A stretch of DNA of 64,000 nucleotides from Bacillus sp. FJAT-28004 (GTDB lineage Bacteria > Bacillota > Bacilli > Paenibacillales > Paenibacillaceae). Each line of letters begins with the position of its first letter. Position 1 is the stretch's first letter. The notes beneath the pieces were generated by a model. It was not told where the DNA came from, did no database searches, and saw nothing but the letters and a program-made list of their open reading frames with translations. The DNA lies in assembly GCF_001280845.1 (NCBI RefSeq), contig NZ_LGHP01000001.1, positions 1,760,435 through 1,824,434 of the forward strand, in the 5' to 3' direction. This document shows, in pieces, positions 9,534 to 18,269 of this stretch. The position numbers were made by a program, and so were the translations under genes.

Positions 9534-10631
9534 TTGATTTATTCTTCAATTTTAAAACCTATTTTTTTTCGAATGGATCCTGAGAGGGCCCATCATATTG
9601 TTATTGACGGCTTAGCTGCTGGCGGTGTAGTTCCAGGTCTGAATGGACTGATGAATGCGATGTATGGCGTAGCAAAGTCGCCTGAACTTGCTACAGAACT
9701 ATTTGGCTTGCAATTCCCGCATCCGGTAGGACTTGCTGCTGGACTCGATAAGAACGGCAAAGCAGTGGACGGATTCTCAAGTGTAGGCTTCGGTTTTGCA
9801 GAAGTAGGCACAGTAACGCCAAAAGGACAAGCAGGCAATGAGCAGCCAAGATTGTTCCGCCTTCCATCTGACGAAGCGCTTATTAATCGGATGGGCTTTA
9901 ACAACGACGGCACAGCGGCAATGGCAGAGAAATTGTCACGTCGCAAAATAAATAGAATTCCGATTGCGGTTAACATTGGCAAGAACAAAATGACGCCAAA
10001 TGAACTCGCACATGAGGACTATCAGACATGCATACGCGATTTGTATACATATGGCGACTTTTTTGTCGTCAATATCAGCTCTCCTAACACACCTGATCTG
10101 CGCGACTTGCAGCATGGTGAAGAACTGAGAAATCTACTTAACGCCGTAAAAAAGGAAATGAACACCCAAGCGGCGAAAACAGGAGCAAAAGCAAAACCTG
10201 TCCTCGTCAAAATTGCGCCTGACATGACAGATGAACAGCTGGAGCTTACAGTAGCTACTATTATGGAAAGCGGAGTTTCAGGTATTATTGCGACTAACAC
10301 AACGTTGTCACGGAAAGGCCTTCAGCATTCGAACGCTGGCGAAGCAGGCGGGCTTAGCGGCAAGCCGCTGCGCGATCGTTCAACGGAGGTCATTCGGGCG
10401 GTTTATCGCCAAACCGGGGGTAAGCTGCCGATTATTGGCTCCGGCGGCATTTTTACAGCACAAGACGCATACGATAAAATCCGCGCGGGAGCTTCTCTTG
10501 TTGAAATTTACACAGCGCTAATCTACAAAGGGCCTGGTGTACTGCGAGAACTGACAAACGGATTGAAGGAATGTTTACGCAAAGATGGCTACCGCAATAT
10601 TGCCGAAGCAGTTGGTGCAGATCACGTTTAA
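9534..10631 (+). CDS. pyrD: Dihydroorotate dehydrogenase, class 2 (quinone)
   Basis: Oxidises dihydroorotate to orotate in pyrimidine synthesis, passing electrons to membrane quinone via FMN. 365 aa. The N-terminal extension typical of class 2 is present (PIFFRMDPERAHH), followed by GLAAGLDKNGKAVDG, FNNDGT, the VNISSPNTPDLRDLQ signature and the FMN-phosphate loop (IGSGGI). The probable start is TTG 9534, 8 nt after CGGAGTGAG; the long upstream in-frame extension has no family similarity. Bacillus places a class 1B pyrD in the pyr operon; this stand-alone class 2 enzyme is common in Paenibacillus. The alarmone synthetase gene follows after 17 bp. Confidence 0.93.
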   Translation: MIYSSILKPIFFRMDPERAHHIVIDGLAAGGVVPGLNGLMNAMYGVAKSPELATELFGLQFPHPVGLAAGLDKNGKAVDGFSSVGFGFAEVGTVTPKGQAGNEQPRLFRLPSDEALINRMGFNNDGTAAMAEKLSRRKINRIPIAVNIGKNKMTPNELAHEDYQTCIRDLYTYGDFFVVNISSPNTPDLRDLQHGEELRNLLNAVKKEMNTQAAKTGAKAKPVLVKIAPDMTDEQLELTVATIMESGVSGIIATNTTLSRKGLQHSNAGEAGGLSGKPLRDRSTEVIRAVYRQTGGKLPIIGSGGIFTAQDAYDKIRAGASLVEIYTALIYKGPGVLRELTNGLKECLRKDGYRNIAEAVGADHV

Positions 10632-10648
10632 GAACAGGAGGCGGCCGG

Positions 10649-11452
10649 ATGGACGGTAGAGACTGGAATCTTTTTTTACAGCCTTATGAACAAGCGGTTG
10701 AAGAACTTAAAGTGAAATTTAAGACGATGCGGGTTGAACTTAAAATACGAGAAGCTTATGCGCCGATAGAATTCGTCACCGGCCGGGTTAAGCGAATTTC
10801 GAGTATTTTGGAAAAGGCCAAGCGTCTCAAGGTCCCCTCGGATCAATTGGATACGGGTATAGAGGACATTGCGGGCATTCGCATTATGTGCCAGTTTGTG
10901 GATGATATTCACCGAGTAGCTGGCCTGATTCGGACGCGGAAGGATCTTTCGCTTGTATATGAGAAGGATTATATTACGAATTTCAAAGACAGCGGCTACC
11001 GCAGTTACCATATGATTGTAAAATATCCTGTTCAAACAGCATTAGGATACAAAATCGTGTTGGCTGAAATTCAAATACGAACCTTAGCGATGAATTTCTG
11101 GGCTACAATCGAGCATTCTTTAAATTACAAGTTTAAGGAAAGCTTGCCTGAGGATGTGCGCGAACGGTTGAAAAAAGCGGCTGAAGCCGCCTCGCAGCTG
11201 GATACCGAAATGACTAGCATACGCAAAGAGATTTTGGATGCACAGACCGAATTCGAGGAACAATCCAATGTGGTCTCGAAGGTGCTTAAAGGCATTCAAG
11301 ATTTGTATTTTTATAATCGGGTTCGTGAAGCTGCTCAATTTCAAATGAAATTCAACGAGAAGTTTGAAAAAGAGGACTATCATGAGCTTAATCAGCTATC
11401 GCTAGATATTCAAGCAGCAATCGGGAAAGCTAAGAAAGCAAACCAAAGCTAA
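10649..11452 (+). CDS. Small alarmone synthetase (RelA/SpoT synthetase domain)
   Basis: Likely makes (p)ppGpp from GTP/GDP and ATP. 267 aa, single-domain. Conserved synthetase elements are GRVKRISSILEK, DIAGIRI, KDSGYRSYHMIV and EIQIRTLAMNFWATIEHSLN. No HD hydrolase, TGS or ACT domain is present, so it cannot be the long bifunctional Rel. It is longer than Bacillus RelQ/YjbM (about 211 aa), with a C-terminal helical tail (residues 190-267) rich in charged residues. ATG 10649 follows AGGAGGCGG. It is probably cotranscribed with pyrD, tying a stress alarmone to pyrimidine supply by position only. Confidence 0.87.
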   Translation: MDGRDWNLFLQPYEQAVEELKVKFKTMRVELKIREAYAPIEFVTGRVKRISSILEKAKRLKVPSDQLDTGIEDIAGIRIMCQFVDDIHRVAGLIRTRKDLSLVYEKDYITNFKDSGYRSYHMIVKYPVQTALGYKIVLAEIQIRTLAMNFWATIEHSLNYKFKESLPEDVRERLKKAAEAASQLDTEMTSIRKEILDAQTEFEEQSNVVSKVLKGIQDLYFYNRVREAAQFQMKFNEKFEKEDYHELNQLSLDIQAAIGKAKKANQS

Positions 11453-11516
11453 CACAAGTGATGTCATAAGACTGATAAAAATAGTAATTAGGATATCTTA
11501 GGCGATCGGTATGGTG

Positions 11517-11564
11517 AAGACGACTCTTACTCAATTATTGAGTGAGAAGTCGTCTTTTTTTTCA
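11517..11564 (+). terminator. Terminator after the alarmone synthetase
   Basis: Long imperfect stem (AAGACGACT...ACTCAA / TTGAGT...AGTCGTCTT) closed by a 3-nt loop and followed by eight Ts. Confidence 0.9.
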
Positions 11565-11691
11565 CGAAGGGTTTAGATTACACTTTAAGCATTTACAATA
11601 AACAAACGTTAAAATGACTTCAGTTTAACAATACAACCAATCAAAACATATATAATGCACATGAAACAAGAAAATAAAAGGAGTGATTGAG

Positions 11692-14600
11692 TTGTTTTTT
11701 AAGTGGAGAAGAAGTTTAGCTGTTTTCATTGTAATAGCTGTTTTATGTTCCAATGTACAATGGTTCATTCGTTCAGCAAGCGCAGCTGATGCGGCGGTAC
11801 AAGCACCTATAGCATCTGTGGATGGAGGACGCTATGAGGCAGCAATAGCAGTTGTATTAAGTACGAAGACCAGTGAGGCTAATATTTACTATACACTTGA
11901 CGGTACGCTGCCTAATGAAAAAAGCTTAAAAGCAGACAAAAATCCTATTGCGATTGCGAAGACCACAAATCTTAGTGCTATTGCGATAAAGGATGGCGTG
12001 GCGAGCAAGCCTGTAACTTTCGGTTACATCATTAAAACAAGTGAGAAGCCGCTGCTGCAATTTGTAGCCATGTCAGACGTTCATGTTGGCTCGCGCACGA
12101 CAGGCGATCCAAGATATGAAAGCTATTTCAATACGATTGCGTCTATCTTCCCAAATCCTGATGCCATTCTCGTTGTGGGCGATATGATCAACGATAACGG
12201 GGGAGACAAACCGAATGATCATCAAATGGTGCGGGAGATTTTCCAAGCCAATCTTACTAGAAAAAATATGACAAATACGAAAATGCATGTTGCAATGGGC
12301 AACCATGATGCGACAGTCGCAAAAGTAAACGAACATTATCCAGCGGAGTGGTTTACGTCACAGTCCAATGGCTATTATGAAACCCAAATCGGCGGCTATT
12401 ATTTCTTTTTCTTGAACGGAAACAACTACAACTCTGACACTGGCCAACGTAATTGGCTTAAGGGCAGGCTGGCTGAAATTACAGCTGATCCGTTAAGCAA
12501 AAATAAACCGATCTTTGTAGGCATTCATCAGCCTATCACGGGTACGGTAATGGATGGACAGCAGGCATCCAATCCGAACCTCAACAGCGACCTGGCTGGA
12601 TACCCGCAGGTTATTACGTTGTCCGGGCACTCCCATCTGACTAATAGTGATGAGCGTTCCATTTACCAGAAGGACTTCACCGCTTTGAATTTGGGATCGA
12701 TGTCATACATAGAAGCAGAGCACGGCTACTCTGCGGTTACGAATGCAGGACTTGTCAGCCGCTTTGAATTTCCGGTATCTCAAGCTGATTTTATCGAAGT
12801 GTATGCGGACCGGATTGAAGTAGACAGAATCGCATTTAATGCGGATCCCGCTGACATTATGGATAATTGGACTCCGGTTCCCCCTTTCAACAGCGTGGGC
12901 ACGATATCTGGCGAGAAATGGGTCATTGAGCTGAAAGGCAATACGAATCAAGAGATTAAGAGCAACTTCAAATACACGAGTGCGAACCGCAATAAAGTAG
13001 CACCGCAATTCCCGGCTGTTACGGATCTGAAAGTGACGGATTTGGATGGCATTCCTAAGTTGTCCTTCAACCAAGCCAAGGATGACCAGAACATGCATCA
13101 TTACGAGCTGACGCTAACGAACAAGAGGACAGGTACGATAGCGAAATCGGTTAATGTTTTCTCGGACTATTTCTTCACGCCGATTCCGAATGCGATGACT
13201 ATTCCTCTGGACGGGCTTGAACCGCAAACGACGTATACTGCGGTTATTTATGCGGTTGATAGCTACGGCAACAAGTCCAGCGCAATCCAGCAGACATTCC
13301 GAACGGGCGGCACGCTGCCAGAGCTTACGCCAATCGATCCTGAAACGATGTGGAAGGAACTCGTAGTCGACATGAAATTTGACGATAATTTGAACGATGA
13401 TGCGAGCGGAGTGACAGGCTCGGCGGTATCGCGTGGAAGCGTAACTTACGTGCAGGGCAAATCGAGTAAAGCAGCTTATATCCAAGCAGGCAATGCGAAT
13501 CATATCGATCTGGGCAACCGCAGCGACCTGAAGTTTGGCAATGGCAGCTTTACTGTTTCGTTCTGGCATATGGGTAATTTATCCGGAGATCAGACAGTTA
13601 TCTCGAATAAAAACTGGAACAGCGGCAAAAACGTCGGTTGGTATATCGGACCTGCTGTAGCAAACGCGATGACGTTGAACATCGCGGACGGCACCAATAG
13701 AATGGATACTTCGGCGGGAAGCATAGGCAATGAGTGGCATTTGCTTACGGTCACCGTCGACCGAACAAACCAAGTTGGCAAAGTGTATTTCGATGGCGTG
13801 GAAAAAGCGTCCAAGGAGATGGCGGCACTTGGCACAAGCAGTGTAGATACTGCTTTTAATACGATTATTGGCGCAGATGGAAACAAAGGGAACGGCGGCG
13901 CCAACGTCACGATGGACGATTTGAAAATTTGGAAGAGGACGCTGTCTGCAACGGAGATAAAAGCGTTATCCGATTCCTACAAAATCATCCCTTATTATAC
14001 GTATGAGCAGTTAAGTGTACTGATGGTTGATGCTGCAGCCTTTGAAGCTTCAAGCGACAGTGTCGTAGGCGTCACTTATTCAGCTGCAAGGCTGAGTGAG
14101 CTTCGTTCTGCCTTGAACACAGCATCGGCGGTTACACCCGTCAGCCCTGTGAGCGAAATAGATGAGGCTTATGTGAATCTTATGCTTGCTTTGGCAGCGG
14201 CCAAGGAATCTGTAACTTATCTATTTGTTCCTAAATCGACATTTTCAATCGATTCGTTCAGCTCATATGCAGATAATGAAGATGCATTTGCATTAAATAT
14301 ACTCGATGGTGATAAGGCGACTATTTGGCATTCCAAATGGGAGGCTCCAGCGGCAGACTTCCCGCATTGGGTCATTATTGACTCGAAGGATAGCCACAGC
14401 TTGAGCGGCGTTCAGAGAACGAGCAGAATGAATCAAACCGCTCTGGAGTTTCCGAAGGATTTTGAAGTGTACGCTTCCGATCGTTTATCTGATTTGAGTG
14501 ATGAGGCGTTCCTTGCGAATGATGCTAATAAAGCGACGGGTACCTTCGGCAAAACGTGGACTGGAAGTACGTATAAAGACTTTACGCCACTTAACAAAAC

Positions 14601-15300
14601 GATTTCCGGCAGGTATATCAAATTTGTCGTGAAGAGTACCTATAATGCAGCAGGCACCTTTACGAGCATGAGTGAAATTGATTTTACAGGCACGGTGATT
14701 GAAAAGCAGACGGAAAAGGCCAGCTTAAAAGGTGAAGCGAAAGTCACGGTCGGAGGTTCCATCACGCTTACTTACGGTCTAGAAAACGTAGCTAGCTCAG
14801 TTATGGCGGAAGATATTACGATTGAATATGATCCTTCCAAGTTAACCTTCGTTTCGGCAGAAACCATGTTTGAAAATAAATTTCTGATTCCCGAAACCAA
14901 GGATAAAGATGGACAAATAAGATTGATCGCAGTGCATTTGAACGAGGCTCAGACAAACGCGAATGGGGATTGGTTGAAGCTGACATTCCAAGCTAAGGCA
15001 GGAACGTTGGCGGGTCCAACCCAAATCACTGTGAAAAAAGCCGTATTATCCGATAGTGTGGAAGAACGAACGATAGCAGGCGATTCGCATGTTCTTGAAA
15101 TTATTAATATCCCTGGTGACAATAACCACGATGAGAAGGTTAGTATCGTAGACTTGGCAATCCTAGTGAAATCATACGGTGCGAAGGAAGGCGACAGCAA
15201 CTGGAATGCAGTTAAATTCGGAGATTTGAATAACGACAAGATTATTGATATTCTCGATCTGGTACTGATGGCAAAATTAATCGTTGATTGGAGCAAATAA
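11692..15300 (+). CDS. Secreted modular metallophosphoesterase with cohesin-like and dockerin domains
   Basis: Extracellular enzyme, about 1202 aa. Order: signal peptide (about 1-32, ending ASA); chitobiase C-terminal-like domain (YYTLDGTLPN); calcineurin-type phosphoesterase (SDVH, GDMIND, GNHD, GIHQP, SGHSH) at about 120-390; fibronectin III-like; LamG-like lectin fold (about 560-760); helical FIVAR-like spacer; discoidin (F5/8C)-like; cohesin-like beta domain (about 1005-1135); dockerin with two Ca-binding repeats (GDNNHDEKVSIVDL and GDLNNDKIIDILDL). TTG 11692 sits 8 nt after AAGGAG; the GTG at 11683 overlaps that site. All five phosphoesterase motifs are intact, so it should be active; the substrate (phosphodiester on wall, teichoic acid or nucleotide) is unknown. 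Confidence 0.88.
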   Translation: MFFKWRRSLAVFIVIAVLCSNVQWFIRSASAADAAVQAPIASVDGGRYEAAIAVVLSTKTSEANIYYTLDGTLPNEKSLKADKNPIAIAKTTNLSAIAIKDGVASKPVTFGYIIKTSEKPLLQFVAMSDVHVGSRTTGDPRYESYFNTIASIFPNPDAILVVGDMINDNGGDKPNDHQMVREIFQANLTRKNMTNTKMHVAMGNHDATVAKVNEHYPAEWFTSQSNGYYETQIGGYYFFFLNGNNYNSDTGQRNWLKGRLAEITADPLSKNKPIFVGIHQPITGTVMDGQQASNPNLNSDLAGYPQVITLSGHSHLTNSDERSIYQKDFTALNLGSMSYIEAEHGYSAVTNAGLVSRFEFPVSQADFIEVYADRIEVDRIAFNADPADIMDNWTPVPPFNSVGTISGEKWVIELKGNTNQEIKSNFKYTSANRNKVAPQFPAVTDLKVTDLDGIPKLSFNQAKDDQNMHHYELTLTNKRTGTIAKSVNVFSDYFFTPIPNAMTIPLDGLEPQTTYTAVIYAVDSYGNKSSAIQQTFRTGGTLPELTPIDPETMWKELVVDMKFDDNLNDDASGVTGSAVSRGSVTYVQGKSSKAAYIQAGNANHIDLGNRSDLKFGNGSFTVSFWHMGNLSGDQTVISNKNWNSGKNVGWYIGPAVANAMTLNIADGTNRMDTSAGSIGNEWHLLTVTVDRTNQVGKVYFDGVEKASKEMAALGTSSVDTAFNTIIGADGNKGNGGANVTMDDLKIWKRTLSATEIKALSDSYKIIPYYTYEQLSVLMVDAAAFEASSDSVVGVTYSAARLSELRSALNTASAVTPVSPVSEIDEAYVNLMLALAAAKESVTYLFVPKSTFSIDSFSSYADNEDAFALNILDGDKATIWHSKWEAPAADFPHWVIIDSKDSHSLSGVQRTSRMNQTALEFPKDFEVYASDRLSDLSDEAFLANDANKATGTFGKTWTGSTYKDFTPLNKTISGRYIKFVVKSTYNAAGTFTSMSEIDFTGTVIEKQTEKASLKGEAKVTVGGSITLTYGLENVASSVMAEDITIEYDPSKLTFVSAETMFENKFLIPETKDKDGQIRLIAVHLNEAQTNANGDWLKLTFQAKAGTLAGPTQITVKKAVLSDSVEERTIAGDSHVLEIINIPGDNNHDEKVSIVDLAILVKSYGAKEGDSNWNAVKFGDLNNDKIIDILDLVLMAKLIVDWSK

Positions 15301-15351
15301 AAACATTTTAAGCAACAGGCGCTTTTTATTGAGATAAGGGATTTTTTTAAA

Positions 15352-15400
15352 AAAAGAAGCTGCCCAATAGGGTCTACTCCGACCTTACTGGACAGCTTCT
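15352..15400 (-). terminator. Terminator of the thioredoxin-PCYCGC operon
   Basis: On the minus strand a roughly 20-bp stem (AGAAGCTGTCCAGTAAGGTC with an imperfect complement) is followed by a T-run. It lies between the convergent phosphoesterase gene and the PCYCGC gene and may also stop plus-strand transcripts. Confidence 0.85.
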
Positions 15401-15418
15401 TCAATTTTATGTTCGAAA

Positions 15419-15955
15419 TTAATCACTGGATTTTTTTGGCTTGTACAACTTATCTATCTCTGCACGTATTTCATCCTTGGTCTTGCCTTGCTTGCTTAAG
15501 GCGACTACTTCTTCCATCTCTTTCTTACAAATGCCGCAGCTTGTGCTGTGATTGGTCCAAGTGACAGCCCCCTCGTCTGCGGGATGTTCGGCTACGTAGC
15601 AGCGCAGAAGCGAATCATGAGGGGTTTCAACGGCTAATCCATCCGAGCAGCCGCAATAGCATGTAATACCGCTCATAATGTCAGCGTGAGCATGGACTGC
15701 CTTATAGAGCTCGCTCGTATGCGGCGTATAGTCCGAGAGGAATCCGGGAAGCTCGTCATAAGATGCGGTTGTTTGCCAAGTTTCGGAACCGTGTTGATGC
15801 TCAGCGCCTGCCTTGTCGTCATTTGCTAAGCCGCATGCGGTGAGCAAAGTAATAAAAGCGAATGCGAGCAGCAAAGCATACATGATGCTACGAATGCGGG
15901 AATTTTTTTGCTCCTCCGTGATCTGCTCAGCCGTTTGGCGCTGACGCTTCATCAT
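15419..15955 (-). CDS. PCYCGC-motif lipoprotein
   Basis: Predicted surface lipoprotein, 178 aa. A basic, polar N-terminus (about 25 aa) precedes the membrane segment and lipobox LLTAC, so the mature protein would begin at that cysteine. A GITCYCGCSDG motif and a later STSCGICKKEME pair supply clustered cysteines, matching the PCYCGC family. The role is unproven; the cysteines suggest metal or redox chemistry. ATG overlaps the stop of the upstream thioredoxin gene by 4 nt (ATGA), so the two are translationally coupled, which supports a shared thiol-redox job outside the membrane. Confidence 0.85.
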   Translation of the reverse strand: MMKRQRQTAEQITEEQKNSRIRSIMYALLLAFAFITLLTACGLANDDKAGAEHQHGSETWQTTASYDELPGFLSDYTPHTSELYKAVHAHADIMSGITCYCGCSDGLAVETPHDSLLRCYVAEHPADEGAVTWTNHSTSCGICKKEMEEVVALSKQGKTKDEIRAEIDKLYKPKKSSD

Positions 15956-16467
15956 TTCGTTTCAGCTCCTGAATATTTATTGAAAAACGCTCTGAAGTCT
16001 TCTATTTTATAACCAGTAGTTCCTTCTTCAGCAAGTCCGCCCTCTAGCTTGTCAATTTGAACGCCATCTTTGAAATAAGCAAGTGTAGGTGTGAACTCGA
16101 CATTATATTTGTTAAAATAGCTTGGAAACTCTCTTAGGTTGAATTGCGGAAGGTCAATACCAAGCTCGTCAACCAATGGCATCAGCTGTGGCGTTGTTCT
16201 TTGGCAATGCGGACAGTCAGATGCAAAAAGGTAAACGAAAAAATCTTCCTTATCGGCAACCTTCTTGTCCAATTCAGCCGGTAATATGATATTCTGATAA
16301 TTAGGATCATCAAGCAGCTTACGTGTTTCTGGGTTCAGCTCTGAGAGTTTTTTGTCATAGACGGCGTTTACCTTGCCACTGTTGTTTAATACGGTTATTA
16401 GTCCGAATAAAATAACAACGATTCCGATATACACATAAATCATTTTCAATTTCTTTTTCTTCTTCAT
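15952..16467 (-). CDS. Membrane-anchored thioredoxin-like protein (CPHC)
   Basis: Extracytoplasmic thiol oxidoreductase, 171 aa. Very basic start (MKKKKKLKM), one membrane helix (IYVYIGIVVILFGLITVL), then a thioredoxin fold with FASDCPHC, the CPHC pair used by DsbA/BdbD-type oxidases, and a TPTLAYF cis-Pro segment. CPHC suggests an oxidising rather than reducing role. First gene of a two-gene unit with the PCYCGC lipoprotein. No DsbB/BdbC-like partner lies alongside. Confidence 0.87.
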   Translation of the reverse strand: MKKKKKLKMIYVYIGIVVILFGLITVLNNSGKVNAVYDKKLSELNPETRKLLDDPNYQNIILPAELDKKVADKEDFFVYLFASDCPHCQRTTPQLMPLVDELGIDLPQFNLREFPSYFNKYNVEFTPTLAYFKDGVQIDKLEGGLAEEGTTGYKIEDFRAFFNKYSGAETK

Positions 16468-16609
16468 TTAAGCAACTACCTCCGAAACAAATTTATTGAG
16501 GACAAGCTATTTGTTAGCAGCATGTCCTTACTTAAATATATTATATAACAAATCCGTACTAGTATGTAAGAGCACTGACACCGACGATATTTGGCAGGAG
16601 GAAATGAGC

Positions 16610-18268
16610 ATGAACGGCAATTTGCCGCGTAATTTCACGGAAAAAATGGAAAAACTGCTTGGAGACGAATATGACAAATTTATGTCTTCTTATGATGCTC
16701 CAAGAGTATATGGTTTACGAATCAATCGATTAAAGCTGAATGTCGAGCAATGGAAAAAGTTATCTGCCCTGGGCGAAGAGGTGCGTGAAGTTCCTTGGGC
16801 TCCGGATGGTCTGTATTACAAAGAAGGTGAGCGACCAGGCAAACATCCGCATTATCACGCCGGACTTTATTATATTCAAGAACCGAGTGCGATGGCTCCT
16901 GTAGAATTGCTTGACGTGCTGCCTGGCCAACGTGTTCTTGATTTATGCGCGGCCCCTGGCGGCAAATCGACGCAAATTGCGGGGAAGCTTCAAGGCAGCG
17001 GAGTGCTGGTCACGAATGACAATGCTAGAGAAAGAACAAAAGCTCTAGCTAAAAATATAGAGCTTGCAGGTGTTCGTAATGCCGTCGTACTAAACGATGA
17101 GCCTGCTGCAATTGCATCTGTATTTCCTGAATGGTTCGATCGTATTCTCATCGATGCGCCATGCTCCGGCGAAGGCATGTTTCGCAAGGATGATTCAATG
17201 ATAGCGGAATGGGAGAAGCACTCAATTGAGAGATGCTCCTTGATGCAACGTGATATTTTGCATCATGCGGCAGCGATGCTGGCACCGGGCGGGAGAATGG
17301 TCTATTCGACATGCACGTTCTCGCCGGAGGAGAACGAGCAACAAATTGCTCGTTTTCTAGCGGAGCATGATGATTTTTTTATTGAAGCTATTTCTCCTCG
17401 GTACGGTTGGACCGCAGGCAGAGCCGATTTAGCCGAAGAGACGGCGAAACTAGACGCTGAGCGTCTCCAATCTATTCAAGGGACAATAAGGCTATGGCCG
17501 CATTTAATCGAGGGAGAAGGCCATTATGCGGCTGTCCTAAGACGCAGCGGGGAGCGGGTGAGCAGCCCAGCAGAGTGGATAGGGGCAGCCGCTTCAGTTG
17601 AACGCCAGAGAGTTCAGTCCACTGGAGGAAGTCTAAAGCGCGAGTCAACGCTAAGCAGCGCGAAGAGACAAGAGAAGAAGCAGGATCATAGAGATGAACG
17701 TCGTGCAGGCAAACGTCAAACTAGAAATGATTGGGCTAACGCTGGATTGGAACGCCCTGCTAACAAGCGATCAGCAGGCAGTAATCGTGATGGAGCAGCG
17801 CTGAACATTACCGAGGAAGCAGCGAGTCCAATCGAGTTATGGCATCAGTATGCGGAGCAATTTGCAATAAATGCTTTAAGCTGGCAAGGGCGTGTAGTCG
17901 CTTATGGTTCACGCGTATATATACAGCCAGCAGAACTGCCGCCGCTTGATGGATTGCGCGTGGCTAGAGCAGGATGGTATGTAGGTGAAGCTGTTCGAGG
18001 TCGATTTGAACCGTCACACCCGCTTGCATTGGGTTTAATGCGAGATGAAGCAGTGCGCTCCATTAATTGGAGCTCGTCTGACGAGCAGACGATTCGATAC
18101 CTCAAAGGGGAAACCTTATTTGTTAATGAATCCGAACTAACGGTGCATGATGGTGCTCCTTCAAAGGGATATATTTTGGTATGTACGGACGGTTTCCCAA
18201 TCGGTTGGGGGAAATATGCCGCTGGAATGATTAAAAATGAACTGCCAGCAGGATGGAGATGGATGTAG
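16610..18268 (+). CDS. RsmF/NOL1-NOP2-Sun family RNA (cytosine-5) methyltransferase
   Basis: SAM-dependent m5C methyltransferase acting on rRNA, about 552 aa. N-terminal region, then a Rossmann domain with LDLCAAPGGKSTQIA, DAPCSGEGMFRKD (PC motif) and STCTFSPEENEQ (TC catalytic cysteine). The C-terminal PUA-like RsmF domain carries GWYVGEAVRGRFEPSHPLAL. A basic, low-complexity linker of about 80 residues (around 320-400; KRQEKKQDHRDERR) separates them and is longer than usual. Start: ATG 16610, 8 nt after AGGAGG (the ATG at 16604 is too close). One base separates its stop from the next start. Confidence 0.88.
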   Translation: MNGNLPRNFTEKMEKLLGDEYDKFMSSYDAPRVYGLRINRLKLNVEQWKKLSALGEEVREVPWAPDGLYYKEGERPGKHPHYHAGLYYIQEPSAMAPVELLDVLPGQRVLDLCAAPGGKSTQIAGKLQGSGVLVTNDNARERTKALAKNIELAGVRNAVVLNDEPAAIASVFPEWFDRILIDAPCSGEGMFRKDDSMIAEWEKHSIERCSLMQRDILHHAAAMLAPGGRMVYSTCTFSPEENEQQIARFLAEHDDFFIEAISPRYGWTAGRADLAEETAKLDAERLQSIQGTIRLWPHLIEGEGHYAAVLRRSGERVSSPAEWIGAAASVERQRVQSTGGSLKRESTLSSAKRQEKKQDHRDERRAGKRQTRNDWANAGLERPANKRSAGSNRDGAALNITEEAASPIELWHQYAEQFAINALSWQGRVVAYGSRVYIQPAELPPLDGLRVARAGWYVGEAVRGRFEPSHPLALGLMRDEAVRSINWSSSDEQTIRYLKGETLFVNESELTVHDGAPSKGYILVCTDGFPIGWGKYAAGMIKNELPAGWRWM

Positions 18269-18269
18269 A

